DNA of 64,000 bases from Sodalis glossinidius str. 'morsitans' (GCF_000010085.1 NC_007712.1:1-64000), one strand, 5' to 3'. Shown: positions 46,195 through 55,724, numbered from the stretch's first letter. Notes: generated from the sequence alone by a model not told the origin. Numbers and translations: made by a program.

Positions 46195-48271
46195 ACTGCA
46201 TTTAACCGATTTCAGCCAGACCAGGTGGCAAATCTTTGCGGGCCCGATCGTCATCATCATGATTTTGTCGATGATGATCCTGCCCTTGCCCCCCTTCGCC
46301 CTGGACCTCTTTTTTACCTTCAATATCGTGCTATCGATAATGATCCTGCTGGTGGCGATGTTTACGCAGCGCACCCTCGATTTTGCCGCTTTTCCCACAG
46401 TGTTGTTATTTTCCACCCTGTTGAGGTTGGCGCTCAATGTGGCGTCGGCGCGGGTTATTCTGCTGCACGGGCATCGGGGGGAAGCGGCGGCGGGGCAGGT
46501 TATCGACGCGTTCGGTCATTTTCTGGTGGGTGGCAACTTTGCGATCGGTATTGTGGTGTTCGCCATTCTGGTGATTATCAATTTTATGGTAATTACCAAA
46601 GGGGCCGGACGTATAGCGGAAGTCGGCGCACGCTTTGTGTTGGACGGGATGCCGGGCAAGCAGATGGCTATCGACGCTGATTTGAACGCCGGGCTTATCG
46701 GCGAAGAAGAAGCCAAACAGCGGCGTGCGGAAGTGACACAAGAGGCGGATTTTTACGGCTCTATGGACGGCGCCAGTAAATTCGTCCGCGGTGACGCTAT
46801 CGCCGGTTTATTGATCATGGCCATCAACTTGATTGGCGGCTTGTTGGTCGGCGTCTTGCAGCACGGCATGGATCTCGGCCGCGCGGGAGATACCTACACG
46901 CTGTTGACCATTGGCGACGGGTTGGTAGCGCAAATACCGGCGCTGGTCATCTCGACCGCCGCCGGCGTTATTGTCACGCGCGTGGCCACCCATCAGGACG
47001 TGGGTGAGCAGATGGTCAGCCAGTTGTTCAACAATCCCCGGGTCATGATGCTCTCCGCCGCGGTGATCGGTTTGCTGGGACTGGTGCCGGGGATGCCGAA
47101 TGTCGTCTTTCTGTTATTCACATTGCTGCTGCTCGGCATCGCGTGGCTGCTGCGCCATCATACGGTGATGCGGGGGGAAGCGACGGCGGGGGGCGCGCCG
47201 AGGGATAATCCGGCGCCGGAAACCCGGCAAAACGAGGAAGCAAGCTGGGACGACGTGCAGACTGAGGATACCCTCGGATTAGAGGTAGGCTATCGGCTGA
47301 TCCCGATGGTGGATAGCGGTCAGGGAGCGGAACTGTTAAAGCGCATACGGGGGATCCGCAAAAAATTCGCCCGTGAAATGGGTTATCTGCCGCCGGTGGT
47401 ACATATTCGCGATAATTTAGAAATACCACCGACCCACTACCGCATCTTATTGCACGGAGTGGAAATCGGCTGCGGGGATACCTATCCCGAGTGCTGGATG
47501 GCCATCAATCCCGGTAGCGCCAACGATACGCTGCCGGGCGACCCGTGTCAGGAACCCGCGTTTGGCCTGCCGGCTGTATGGATAGACCAGGTACTGTGCG
47601 ATGAGGCCAAGGCGCTGGGGTATACCGTGGTGGATGCTAGCACGGTGGTCGCGACACATTTCAACCAGTTGCTCATGCAGCATGCCGAGGAGCTGTTTGG
47701 CCGCCAGGAAACGCAGCAATTGCTGGAGCATTTGGGTCGTGAAATGCCCAAGCTTACCGAGGATTTGATCCCGGATGTGCTCTCGCTCACGACGTTGCAT
47801 AAAGTCTTGCAAAATTTGCTGGCTGAACAGGTTTCGATCCGCGATATGCGCTCGATAGTGGAGTGTCTGGCGGAACATGCGCCGCAGCAAAACGATGTAG
47901 ACATGTTAACCAGTCTGGTACGCCATAAATTGGCCCGCGCCATTACCCAACGCTGGTTTCCCGGTACAGGGGATATTCAGGTCATTGGCCTGGAGGTGGT
48001 TTTGGAGCAGGTGCTGATACAGGCGGTACAAAACGGCGGCGCGCTAGAGCCTGGCGTGGCGGATCGGTTGCTGGTCCAGGCCGAACGGGCGCTGCAGCGG
48101 CAGCTGGCACTGGGGGCGCCGACGGTTCTGCTGGTCAATCCGATTCTGCGCGCCATGCTTTCACGCTTTTTGCGCCGCTCACTGCCGCAGCTGACCGTGT
48201 TGGCCAGTACCGAAATCGCCGACAACCGGCCGGTGCGCTTTAATACGATGATTGGAGCGGCGGTTGACTAA
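46175..48271 (+). CDS. flhA: Flagellar export gate protein FlhA
   Basis: FlhA forms the nonameric export gate. The 698-residue product has eight membrane helices in the first 330 residues, including LPPFALDLFFTFNIVLSIMI and the FHIPEP signature region KGAGRIAEVGARFVLDGMPG, followed by the cytoplasmic domain. The ATG at 46175 follows AAGGGAG by nine bases and gives a normal N-terminus. Intact. Confidence 0.95.
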   Translation: MVNLVAKLHLTDFSQTRWQIFAGPIVIIMILSMMILPLPPFALDLFFTFNIVLSIMILLVAMFTQRTLDFAAFPTVLLFSTLLRLALNVASARVILLHGHRGEAAAGQVIDAFGHFLVGGNFAIGIVVFAILVIINFMVITKGAGRIAEVGARFVLDGMPGKQMAIDADLNAGLIGEEEAKQRRAEVTQEADFYGSMDGASKFVRGDAIAGLLIMAINLIGGLLVGVLQHGMDLGRAGDTYTLLTIGDGLVAQIPALVISTAAGVIVTRVATHQDVGEQMVSQLFNNPRVMMLSAAVIGLLGLVPGMPNVVFLLFTLLLLGIAWLLRHHTVMRGEATAGGAPRDNPAPETRQNEEASWDDVQTEDTLGLEVGYRLIPMVDSGQGAELLKRIRGIRKKFAREMGYLPPVVHIRDNLEIPPTHYRILLHGVEIGCGDTYPECWMAINPGSANDTLPGDPCQEPAFGLPAVWIDQVLCDEAKALGYTVVDASTVVATHFNQLLMQHAEELFGRQETQQLLEHLGREMPKLTEDLIPDVLSLTTLHKVLQNLLAEQVSIRDMRSIVECLAEHAPQQNDVDMLTSLVRHKLARAITQRWFPGTGDIQVIGLEVVLEQVLIQAVQNGGALEPGVADRLLVQAERALQRQLALGAPTVLLVNPILRAMLSRFLRRSLPQLTVLASTEIADNRPVRFNTMIGAAVD

Positions 48272-48327
48272 TCCCAATCCCGCCACCTCCCGGCCGCGGG
48301 ACAATCTATTCCTGTAGATAGGACCTC

Positions 48328-48696
48328 CTATACCTTTTTTCCTCCTGTTATGGTTGATGAGCGTCCCGTTGGCGCAGGCGGCCGACACGGAATCAAGGTC
48401 GATGCCGGCGTGTTGCCGATAGCTTCGCCGACGTTTACGGCGCCGGCGCAAGTCCCTGAACGCAGCCGCGTAAATCAGTTACGTTGGCACATTCGATTAC
48501 GGGTACCGCGCCGCCGCCTGGATTTAGCCTGATGCTGTGCGGTAAGGAGCGCTACGTACGGCTGCACACGCTTGTCGGGCAGGGCACTGGCTTGGTGGGC
48601 GCGCGCGGACCCTTTTATTTTGTTTATCGCTATACGCCGGATGGAAAATCATCGCCGCTCGAGGTATCGCAGCAGCTCACGGTTGATTTTACCTGA
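48328..48696 (+). pseudogene. flhE: Broken flagellar protein FlhE
   Basis: FlhE is a periplasmic protein that prevents proton leakage through the export apparatus. The signal peptide frame FFLLLWLMSVPLAQAAD has lost an ATG start (ATA at 48328-48330). A shift near 48400 leads to SRVNQLRWHI, and another near 48500 leads to TAPPPGFSLMLCGKERYVRL up to QQLTVDFT. Position after flhA fits. It is the only flagellar gene in the window that is clearly broken. Confidence 0.75.
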
Positions 48697-48761
48697 TGCG
48701 CCGGCGTGGCGACAAAGGAAGGAAAAGTGTTGCGTATTAACGTCGCGTGAATCGATGAAAA

Positions 48762-49205
48762 TCAGGCATTGATATCGAGATTTTGCAGCCGCATACCATG
48801 ATGTGAAGCGCCGTCGGCGCAATAGAACATTTGTTGCGGAGCAAGTGCCTTTATCGCGGAGCTAAGGGAACGGACATGCGCCATTTGTGCTTCAAGGCTC
48901 ACCCCGTTGCGTTGATTCAGCTCATGCAGATCCCGGGTTCGGGCCTGGATCAGCGCCCACAGGTCGTCCAGATCGGGATGGCATGCATAAGGCGCCCGCA
49001 ATCCGCAGTTAACTTCAGCCCGCTGGCGCAGCGCATCGTAATAGGCTACCGCGCTAAGCTGCTGACTTTTGTCATGGGTAACGCCCTGTAGTGCAACGGG
49101 CTGCAGGGGCACAGCCATCAGTAATTGATACTCCGCCTGCAGTATCTGACCGAGTTTATCAAGCGCCTGGTCGAGCTGGCGTAACGCAAGCGTCAGATTA
49201 TCCAT
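48762..49205 (-). CDS. flgN: Flagellar chaperone FlgN
   Basis: Export chaperone for hook-associated proteins FlgK and FlgL. The 147-residue protein begins MDNLTLALRQLDQALDKLGQ and is mostly helical, with the typical LHELNQRNGVSLEAQMAHVR. The start at 49205 has GGAG upstream; an ATG at 49244 would overlap the flgM stop. Low sequence similarity is normal for the family; position decides the call. Confidence 0.87.
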   Translation of the reverse strand: MDNLTLALRQLDQALDKLGQILQAEYQLLMAVPLQPVALQGVTHDKSQQLSAVAYYDALRQRAEVNCGLRAPYACHPDLDDLWALIQARTRDLHELNQRNGVSLEAQMAHVRSLSSAIKALAPQQMFYCADGASHHGMRLQNLDINA

Positions 49206-49243
49206 TATCGTCTTGTCTCCGGCTTTTGGCGCGGTGAGTCGCA

Positions 49244-49468
49244 TTAATTTTGCCAGGCATTCATCAGTAGGGCATCCGCCACGCGCCCTGAATCCATAAT
49301 CAGCTTTCCTTGACCGATCGCATGCTGAAGTTGCGCGACGAGGTTGGGGTCGACATCTTGGCGACGCATTTGTAATCGGGTATCGCTAAGGGTTATCTCT
49401 TGACCGTGACGCAGGTCATTCACCACCGCCATGATGGCATGCGCGGGTAATGTGCGTTCTATGCTCAT
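49244..49468 (-). CDS. flgM: Anti-sigma28 factor FlgM (short form)
   Basis: FlgM holds sigma28 (FliA) inactive until it is exported through the finished hook-basal body. The 74-residue protein keeps the C-terminal sigma28-binding region (NLVAQLQHAIGQGKLIMDSG, then RVADALL) but its N-terminal disordered part is about 20 residues shorter than the 97 of Salmonella. The start MSIERTLPAH matches the usual MSIDRTSP. The reading frame is open. Confidence 0.88.
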   Translation of the reverse strand: MSIERTLPAHAIMAVVNDLRHGQEITLSDTRLQMRRQDVDPNLVAQLQHAIGQGKLIMDSGRVADALLMNAWQN

Positions 49469-49510
49469 AGTTCACTCCTCGCCTGAGAATGGGACGGCTT
49501 ACTGTTCTGC

Positions 49511-50227
49511 TTATCGGACCGGCGCGGTAAAACTTGAGAAAGGGAGTGCATTTTGCAACACCACGCCCTGATTATCGACCGCGCCGCTGACCATTTGGCC
49601 TGACGCCAGACGTACCCGCAGCGCATCCCCGACCGCGGCATCGCTCATGGCCTTGCCATAATGGCGAACTTGAAAACCAGGTCCACGGCTGACGACCGCC
49701 ACCGGATTGCCCTGGCGGACTTTCCAGGGCGCGCGCAGCATATTGGCCGTCAGCGGCTGACCGGCTTGAATCGCACGGGTCGTGAGCGAGCCGGTCACCG
49801 GTTGCGTCGCGAATATCACATTGCGCGGCTGACCGGCCAGCTCCCCGTTTTCCCGTGCGACATTCTTGCTGCCAAGGGCGGTCCCCGAGGGCAGGCCGCG
49901 GGCCGCCACCCAATAATCGCCGCGGGCGCTAACCTTGATTTGCAAAAAATATCGCCGCGCGCCGCAGCGGGCGGTAACGCTCATATTGCCGCTCAGACGA
50001 CCATAGCTTGCCAATTGTAATTGCGGCGACGGGCAGTCCGGCAACAGTCGCGCCGGCGTGATGAGCGTGACTTTCTGCACAAGAGAACGATCCGGGCGCT
50101 GCTGGCGTAATAGTGATTCCAGCCGCGTCACTAACGCGTCGCCACTTTCTGCCGCGGCGGATAAAGGAAATAAAAAAAGGCATAGCTGACTTAATGGTTT
50201 CCACCAAGAAGACGTTAGTCCTTTCAT
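49511..50227 (-). CDS. flgA: P-ring assembly chaperone FlgA
   Basis: Periplasmic chaperone for FlgI. The 238-residue protein has a signal peptide (PLSQLCLFLFPLSAAAES), a SAF domain and the C-terminal VASGQMVSGAVDNQGVV-like region (RLASGQMVSGAVDNQGVVLQ). It heads flgAMN on the minus strand, divergent from flgB. Complete. Confidence 0.93.
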   Translation of the reverse strand: MKGLTSSWWKPLSQLCLFLFPLSAAAESGDALVTRLESLLRQQRPDRSLVQKVTLITPARLLPDCPSPQLQLASYGRLSGNMSVTARCGARRYFLQIKVSARGDYWVAARGLPSGTALGSKNVARENGELAGQPRNVIFATQPVTGSLTTRAIQAGQPLTANMLRAPWKVRQGNPVAVVSRGPGFQVRHYGKAMSDAAVGDALRVRLASGQMVSGAVDNQGVVLQNALPFSSFTAPVR

Positions 50228-50310
50228 AGTATTTTCCCTAGTGTCGTCCCATTGTTAACGGCTGCCGTAATATGGGGAGTAAGTATAGAAACAGCGCGTA
50301 AGAATTATAA

Positions 50311-50346
50311 GGCTAAATAAACGGCGAATGAGCCACTATTTCGCCC
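50311..50346. promoter_or_regulatory. Candidate FlhD4C2 box between flgA and flgB
   Basis: GGCTAAATAAACGGCGAATG and the opposing ACTATTTCGCC form inverted half-sites similar to the FlhDC consensus (AAATAGCG-like arms about 10 bases apart). The location in the 177-base divergent region fits control of both flgAMN and flgBCDEFGHIJ. Spacing was judged by eye. Confidence 0.45.
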
Positions 50347-50404
50347 ATTGCCCGTGTAGGCATCTATTATAATTAATAATTAAATAACATGAATTATTAA
50401 AATA

Positions 50405-50818
50405 ATGTTTAATAAAATAAATGAAGAGATTCATTTTCAACAGGCCGCGCTGAATATATTGAATCGGCGCCAGGACGTTCTGGCAGCCAATATCGCCAAC
50501 GCTGATACACCGGGCTATCAGGCACGGGATATCCCGTTCACGCGGGAATTACGCCGTGCGATTGAACAGGGACAACAGCGGAGCAATAACCTGAGTTTAT
50601 CACTCACTTCACGGCAGCATATACCGGCGGAGGGGGTTGCCCATGCCGATCACAGTTTGCTTTATCGTATTCCCGATCAGCCCTCCGCGGATGGCAATAC
50701 GGTAGATATGGATCGCGAGCGGGTGAATTTCGCCGATAACGGCATGAAATATCAGGCTAGTCTGTCCTTCATCAATGGGCAAATCAAAAGCATGATGTCT
50801 GTTCTTTCCAAAGGATAA
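50405..50818 (+). CDS. flgB: Flagellar proximal rod protein FlgB
   Basis: 137 residues, with the N-terminal rod motif VLAANIANADTPGYQARDIP and a C-terminal heptad helix. First gene of flgBCDEFGHIJ. The frame is intact, and flgC follows after six bases. Confidence 0.95.
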   Translation: MFNKINEEIHFQQAALNILNRRQDVLAANIANADTPGYQARDIPFTRELRRAIEQGQQRSNNLSLSLTSRQHIPAEGVAHADHSLLYRIPDQPSADGNTVDMDRERVNFADNGMKYQASLSFINGQIKSMMSVLSKG

Positions 50819-50824
50819 ATCTGT

Positions 50825-51229
50825 ATGTCGCTATTTAGCATATTTGATATCTCCGGTTCGGCGCTGATGGCGCAATCACAGCGTTTAAACGTCAGCGCGA
50901 GCAATATGGCTAACGCTGACAGTGTCACGGGCCCCGATGGCGAGCCTTATCGGGCAAAACAGGTGGTTTTTCAACTCGATGCCGCATTGGGTCAGCCGGT
51001 GGGCGGCGTGCGGGTGAGCCAGGTGGTTGAGGATCCTGCTCCCTGGCGGCTGGTTTATGATCCGGGCCATCCGCTGGCCAATGACCGCGGTTATATCCGA
51101 ATGCCCAACGTCAATAGGGTTGCGGAAATGGTGAATACGCTGTCCGCGTCACGCAGCTATCAGGCTAATGTTGAGGTCATCAATAGCGCCCGGTCGATGA
51201 TGATGAAAACCCTGGCGATGGGCCAGTAA
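50825..51229 (+). CDS. flgC: Flagellar proximal rod protein FlgC
   Basis: 134 residues, with ISGSALMAQSQRLNVSASNM and NADSV (rod-protein N-motif) and the C-terminal MVNTLSASRSYQANVEVINS that forms the paired coiled coil. Intact and in the expected position. Confidence 0.95.
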   Translation: MSLFSIFDISGSALMAQSQRLNVSASNMANADSVTGPDGEPYRAKQVVFQLDAALGQPVGGVRVSQVVEDPAPWRLVYDPGHPLANDRGYIRMPNVNRVAEMVNTLSASRSYQANVEVINSARSMMMKTLAMGQ

Positions 51230-51240
51230 AGGACAAACCG

Positions 51241-52050
51241 ATGGAATTAGCAGGTCTGGCGCCCAGTGAGTATTCCCGCGGCGCTTCCCCCCTTTTGGCG
51301 TCGCGGAATGCATCGGCAACGGGGAATAACTTCGCCTTGAACGCGCAGACGCGCGGGGCATTAAAAGCCGGCAACAATGATGCCGCGATCAGCGACAGCC
51401 GCGCCGCGACGTCGGCCATGGACGCCCAGTCCCAGGGTACCCAGGAATTGATGGATAATTTTCTGCAAATGATGCTGGCGCAGATAAAAAATCAGGATCC
51501 CACCAACCCCATGGACAACAACCAGCTCGCCTCACAAATGGCGCAGATGCATGTCGCCCTCGGGGTGGAGAAATTAAATAACACCGTGCTGGGCATGGGG
51601 AACATGGTCAATAGCGTGCAGGCGGTCAATTTGTCCAATTGGGTGGGTCGCACCGTGCTTATTGTCGGTAAGCCTTCGGTTTCGTTTGAGGGGCAGACGG
51701 CTTATGGTTTTGAATTGCCCAGCGGCGCGGATGAAGTCCGGGTGACCTTCACCGATGAGCAAGGCAAAACCTATACGCAAGACTACAAAGATGTGAAACC
51801 TGGCGCCTATAAATTGGATATCTGCAAGACGCAAACGATGCCGCCGATCGTTCTTTCCCCTCTTGATGATGAGAAAGCCAAACACTATGACGTTAGCATT
51901 GAAGCTAAAAACAAAGATGAAAGCCGTCCGACGGTAAACGCCCTTAAGGCCGCCAAAGTCGAAAATGTCTTTTTCAGCAACGGTAGCGCGAAATTGGCGT
52001 TGGGGTTAGACGGCTCTATTTATCTTAAGGATGTCATATTGGTTGAATAA
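51241..52050 (+). CDS. flgD: Flagellar hook-capping protein FlgD
   Basis: FlgD caps the growing hook. The 269-residue product has the N-terminal motif LMDNFLQMMLAQIKNQDPTN and PMDNNQLASQMAQM, then the tudor/Fn3-like middle domain. It is longer than E. coli FlgD (231) through an Ala/Asn-rich N-terminal extension. Confidence 0.94.
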   Translation: MELAGLAPSEYSRGASPLLASRNASATGNNFALNAQTRGALKAGNNDAAISDSRAATSAMDAQSQGTQELMDNFLQMMLAQIKNQDPTNPMDNNQLASQMAQMHVALGVEKLNNTVLGMGNMVNSVQAVNLSNWVGRTVLIVGKPSVSFEGQTAYGFELPSGADEVRVTFTDEQGKTYTQDYKDVKPGAYKLDICKTQTMPPIVLSPLDDEKAKHYDVSIEAKNKDESRPTVNALKAAKVENVFFSNGSAKLALGLDGSIYLKDVILVE

Positions 52051-52101
52051 TTAATCTATACATCCAATACCACTACATTTCACCTAAAGAGGATTATCAC
52101 T

Positions 52102-53316
52102 ATGGGATTCGCTCAGGGAGTCAGCGGCCTTAACGCCGCAGCGCAGGCGCTGGATGTGATCGGTAATAATATCGCCAACGCGCAAACGGTCGGATTCAAA
52201 TCATCATCGGCCTCTTTTGCCGATATGTTTTCGGAATCGATGATAGGACTTGGGGTGCAATTGGCGGGGGTGCAGCAAGACTTCAATGACGGCACGATGA
52301 TTGCGGGGGCGGGTAATATCAATATGGCGATTGCGGGAAGCGGTTTTTTCCGCCTCGCGGATAATGGCGGGAAAATTTACTATAGCCGCAACGGCGAGTT
52401 TGAGCGCAATAAATATGGAGAGATCGTTAATAAACAGGGTAAATATCTGACCGGTTACAAAGCCACCGGCACGCCTTTGGGAAATATTACCGTGCCCGAT
52501 ACGCCGATGCCAGGAGCGGTATCTACAGAAGGCAGTTTGGGTGACAACCTTCCCTCCAACTCTGAACCACCGAAAGTCGCGGAATTCGATATTAAAGAGC
52601 CGAAAAGTTATAACTACTCCACGCAGTTTACTGCCTATGATAGCTTGGGTAATCCGCACAACATCAAGGTTTATTATATTAAGGGAAAAGAGGCTGGTCA
52701 GTGGACGGTAAAATGCTATGACGAAACCGCGCCTGTATTATTAGATCCCAATGATAAAGATAAAAAACCTAAGATATTTAGTCAAGACATCACTTTTGAT
52801 GCGTACGGTAATCTTGATGAAAAAACAACTCCAAAGCTCCCCTTTGAAAGCGCAAAACTCAATGGGGCGAATGAATTAAAGTTTGACATTACGCTCTTCG
52901 GGCTGAAACAGCAGGGTACCGAATGGACAATGAGTTTACCCCAGACCAATGGCTATGCGGTGGGCAAATTCAACGGCTATTCCGTCGGCGATAATGGGGA
53001 AATTATCGCAAGCTACAGTAATCAGCAGACCCAACTGATAGCGCAGGTAGTGATGGCCAGTTTCACCAACACCGGCGGTTTGCAGCCCAGCGGGGATAAC
53101 TGCTGGACAGAAACCGGCGCCTCCGGCGCACCGCTTATCGGCACCTCCGATACCGGTAGCTTTGGCGTCATCAGGGGCAAGATGCTGGAAGCCTCGAATG
53201 TGGATATGAGCAACGAGCTGGTCAAAATGATGACCCAGCAGCGCAACTATCAATCCAATGCCCAGACGATTAAAACCCAGGATCAGCTGCTGCAAACGCT
53301 GGTCAGTATGCGCTGA
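52102..53316 (+). CDS. flgE: Flagellar hook protein FlgE
   Basis: 404 residues that polymerise into the hook. N-motif GVSGLNAAAQALDVIGNNIA with NAQTVGFKSS, D2 domain in the middle, C-motif EASNVDMSNELVKMMTQQRN and TIKTQDQLLQTLVSM. AAAGAGGA precedes the ATG. Intact. Confidence 0.95.
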   Translation: MGFAQGVSGLNAAAQALDVIGNNIANAQTVGFKSSSASFADMFSESMIGLGVQLAGVQQDFNDGTMIAGAGNINMAIAGSGFFRLADNGGKIYYSRNGEFERNKYGEIVNKQGKYLTGYKATGTPLGNITVPDTPMPGAVSTEGSLGDNLPSNSEPPKVAEFDIKEPKSYNYSTQFTAYDSLGNPHNIKVYYIKGKEAGQWTVKCYDETAPVLLDPNDKDKKPKIFSQDITFDAYGNLDEKTTPKLPFESAKLNGANELKFDITLFGLKQQGTEWTMSLPQTNGYAVGKFNGYSVGDNGEIIASYSNQQTQLIAQVVMASFTNTGGLQPSGDNCWTETGASGAPLIGTSDTGSFGVIRGKMLEASNVDMSNELVKMMTQQRNYQSNAQTIKTQDQLLQTLVSMR

Positions 53317-53328
53317 GGATAATGTGCC

Positions 53329-54087
53329 ATGGATCGCGCGATATATACCGCCATGGGCGCGGCCTCCGCAGCGCTGACGCAACAGAGCGTGGCCGCCAAT
53401 AATCTGGCCAATGCGGCGACTACCGGCTTTCGGGCGCAACTGGCCGCCTTTCGCGCCGCGCCGGTCAACGGGCCGACCCTAGCCACCCGCACGCTGGTCG
53501 TACCGTCGGTGCCGGGCAACGATTTTTCCCCTGGCCCTATTAATATCAGCGGCAACAATCTCGATGTGGCCCTGGACCAGCACGGCTGGCTGGCGGTGCG
53601 GTTGCCCGACGGCGGCGAAGCCTATACCCGCAACGGCCGGATCGAGATCGATAGCGCGGGAGGGCTCAGGGTGCAGAATTACCTGCTGCTGGGCGCCGAT
53701 AGCCAGCCGCTGACGGTGCTGCCCGGCGCGGCTGTGACCTTCGGCCCGGACGGCACGCTGTCCGTCCTGGGCGACGGCGATGAGCCGAAAACCCTTGTCC
53801 AGATTGGCCAGCTAAAGCTGGTTCGTCTCGAACCCGACAGTTTGCGCCACGACGATAGCGGCTTGTTTAATCTCACCGATACCGCGCGCGCGCAACGCGG
53901 CGCCGTGCTGCCTGCGGATCCTACGCTGCGCCTGACGCCCGGCGCCTTTGAGGGCAGCAACGTCAGCCCGGTCCAGACCATGGTGGAGATGATAGGCAAC
54001 GCCCGCAGCTTTGAAATGCAGATGAAAGTTATCAGCAACGTCAACGATAACGCCCGCGCCGGTAATCAGCTGTTGGCTATCGGTTAA
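53329..54087 (+). CDS. flgF: Flagellar proximal rod protein FlgF
   Basis: 252 residues. Start MDRAIYTAMGAASAALTQQS with NNLANAATTGFRAQ, end SFEMQMKVISNVNDNARAGN. It lies 12 bases after flgE. Intact. Confidence 0.94.
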   Translation: MDRAIYTAMGAASAALTQQSVAANNLANAATTGFRAQLAAFRAAPVNGPTLATRTLVVPSVPGNDFSPGPINISGNNLDVALDQHGWLAVRLPDGGEAYTRNGRIEIDSAGGLRVQNYLLLGADSQPLTVLPGAAVTFGPDGTLSVLGDGDEPKTLVQIGQLKLVRLEPDSLRHDDSGLFNLTDTARAQRGAVLPADPTLRLTPGAFEGSNVSPVQTMVEMIGNARSFEMQMKVISNVNDNARAGNQLLAIG

Positions 54088-54107
54088 GCCAGGAAGGAGA
54101 AAAGAAC

Positions 54108-54890
54108 ATGATGCGCTCTTTAATGATTGCCAAGACCGGTCTCGAAGCGCAGCAGACCAATATGGACGTGATTTCCAACAATATCGCCAACGTGTCCACC
54201 ATGGGATTTAAACGCCAACAGGCGGTATTCGAGGACCTGCTCTATCAAACCGTGCGCCAGCCGGGCGCCAAATCTTCCGAACAGACCACTATTCCCTCCG
54301 GACTCCAGCTGGGCACCGGCGTGCGGCCCGTTGCCACTACACGCATCCATTTGCAGGGCGGGTTGACCAATACCGGTAATCCCACCGATGTGGCCATCGA
54401 GGGGTCGGGCTTCCTGCAGGTACTGATGCCGGACGGCACCAACGCCTACACCCGCGATGGATCACTACAGCGCGATCAGTACGGCCAATTGGTGACCTCG
54501 AGCGGCTATCCCATCCAGCCGGCGGTGATGATACCCAACGGCGCCTCCAATCTGACCATCAGCAAAGACGGTTTAGTCAGCGTCGCGTTACCCGGACAAA
54601 CCGAGCCGCAAGAAGTGGGGCAATTGAACCTCGCCACGTTCATCAACGATGCCGGTCTGCAAAGCCTGGGGGAAAACTTGTACTACGAGACGCCCTCCTC
54701 CGGCGCACCGATGGAGAATAAGCCCGGCATGAACGGAGCTGGCGCGCTCAAACAGCAATTCCTGGAAAACTCCAACGTCAACGTCGCCCAGGAGCTGATT
54801 ACCATGATCCAGGCCCAGCGCGCTTATGAGTTGAACAGCAAAGCGATATCCACCTCCGATCAGATGCTGCAGCGACTCGCGCAGCTCTAG
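54108..54890 (+). CDS. flgG: Flagellar distal rod protein FlgG
   Basis: 260 residues, with MMRSLMIAKTGLEAQQTNMD, VISNNIANVSTMGFKRQ and the C-motif VNVAQELITMIQAQRAYELN. AAGGAGAA precedes the ATG. Length is the same as in E. coli. Intact. Confidence 0.95.
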   Translation: MMRSLMIAKTGLEAQQTNMDVISNNIANVSTMGFKRQQAVFEDLLYQTVRQPGAKSSEQTTIPSGLQLGTGVRPVATTRIHLQGGLTNTGNPTDVAIEGSGFLQVLMPDGTNAYTRDGSLQRDQYGQLVTSSGYPIQPAVMIPNGASNLTISKDGLVSVALPGQTEPQEVGQLNLATFINDAGLQSLGENLYYETPSSGAPMENKPGMNGAGALKQQFLENSNVNVAQELITMIQAQRAYELNSKAISTSDQMLQRLAQL

Positions 54891-54902
54891 GGGCGCCATC
54901 AG

Positions 54903-54928
54903 GGGGCCGGCGTCCGGCCCCGCTTTTT
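54903..54928 (+). terminator. Strong hairpin between flgG and flgH
   Basis: GGGGCCGG (54903-54910) pairs perfectly with CCGGCCCC (54914-54921) over a three-base loop and is followed after two bases by TTTTTCTT. It lies inside the flgB-flgJ operon 12 bases past flgG, so it could reduce expression of flgHIJ or mark separate promoters. Confidence 0.65.
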
Positions 54929-54953
54929 CTTCTCACCTGCGTGATCAACATTT

Positions 54954-55715
54954 ATGGAAAATATGACTCAGCTCACATCGCCAAGGTTCGCTGGGTGCCG
55001 GCGTCACGGCACGCGCGCCGCGCACCGCGCCCTTATCAGGGGAAGCGGCATTGCCCTGGCCACTCTACTACTCGGCGGTTGCGCCGCGCCGCCGCCTCGT
55101 CCGCTGGTGGCCGGTGCGACTACCGCGGCACCTGCGGCGCCCATGCCCATCGCCGTTAATGGCTCGGTGTTTCAGCCCGGCCAGGCGATGAATTATGGCT
55201 ATCAGCCGCTGTTTGAGGATCGCCGGCCGCGCAATATTGGCGACACGCTGACGATTATGCTGCAAGAAAACGTCAGCGCCAGCAAAAGCTCCTCCTCCAA
55301 CGCCGATCGCAAAGGCAACGCGGATTTGGGCATTAACGCCCTCCCCAGCATGCTGAACGGGTTAATCGGCGGCGATCGTCTGGCGACGGATATCGAGAGT
55401 AGTAACGGTTTTAACGGCAAGGGGGGCGCGGCCGCTAAAAACACCTTCAGCGGGACCATCACCGTAACCGTGATCGACGTCCTCACCAACGGCAATTTAC
55501 GCGTCGTGGGGGAAAAGCAGATTGCCATTAACCAGGGCACGGAATTCATCCGTTTTTCCGGCATCGTCAACCCCCGCACTATCGATGGCAACAATCAGGT
55601 GGTGTCGACGCTGGTTTCCGACGCGCGAATCGAATATGTCGGCGATGGCTATATTAATGAAGCACAGCAAATGGGTTGGTTACAGCGTTTCTTCCTTAAC
55701 TATTTCCCCTTTTAA
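54954..55715 (+). CDS. flgH: Flagellar L-ring lipoprotein FlgH
   Basis: Outer-membrane L-ring subunit. Lipobox LLGGC with the acylated Cys at residue 43, then the domain with RRPRNIGDTLTIMLQENVSA and GEKQIAINQGTEFIRFSGIV, end RFFLNYFPF. The 253-residue product has a 42-residue leader, twice the usual, with an Arg-rich n-region (residues 11-29). No later start was found in frame. Otherwise intact. Confidence 0.92.
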   Translation: MENMTQLTSPRFAGCRRHGTRAAHRALIRGSGIALATLLLGGCAAPPPRPLVAGATTAAPAAPMPIAVNGSVFQPGQAMNYGYQPLFEDRRPRNIGDTLTIMLQENVSASKSSSSNADRKGNADLGINALPSMLNGLIGGDRLATDIESSNGFNGKGGAAAKNTFSGTITVTVIDVLTNGNLRVVGEKQIAINQGTEFIRFSGIVNPRTIDGNNQVVSTLVSDARIEYVGDGYINEAQQMGWLQRFFLNYFPF

Positions 55716-55724
55716 GGATAAGGA

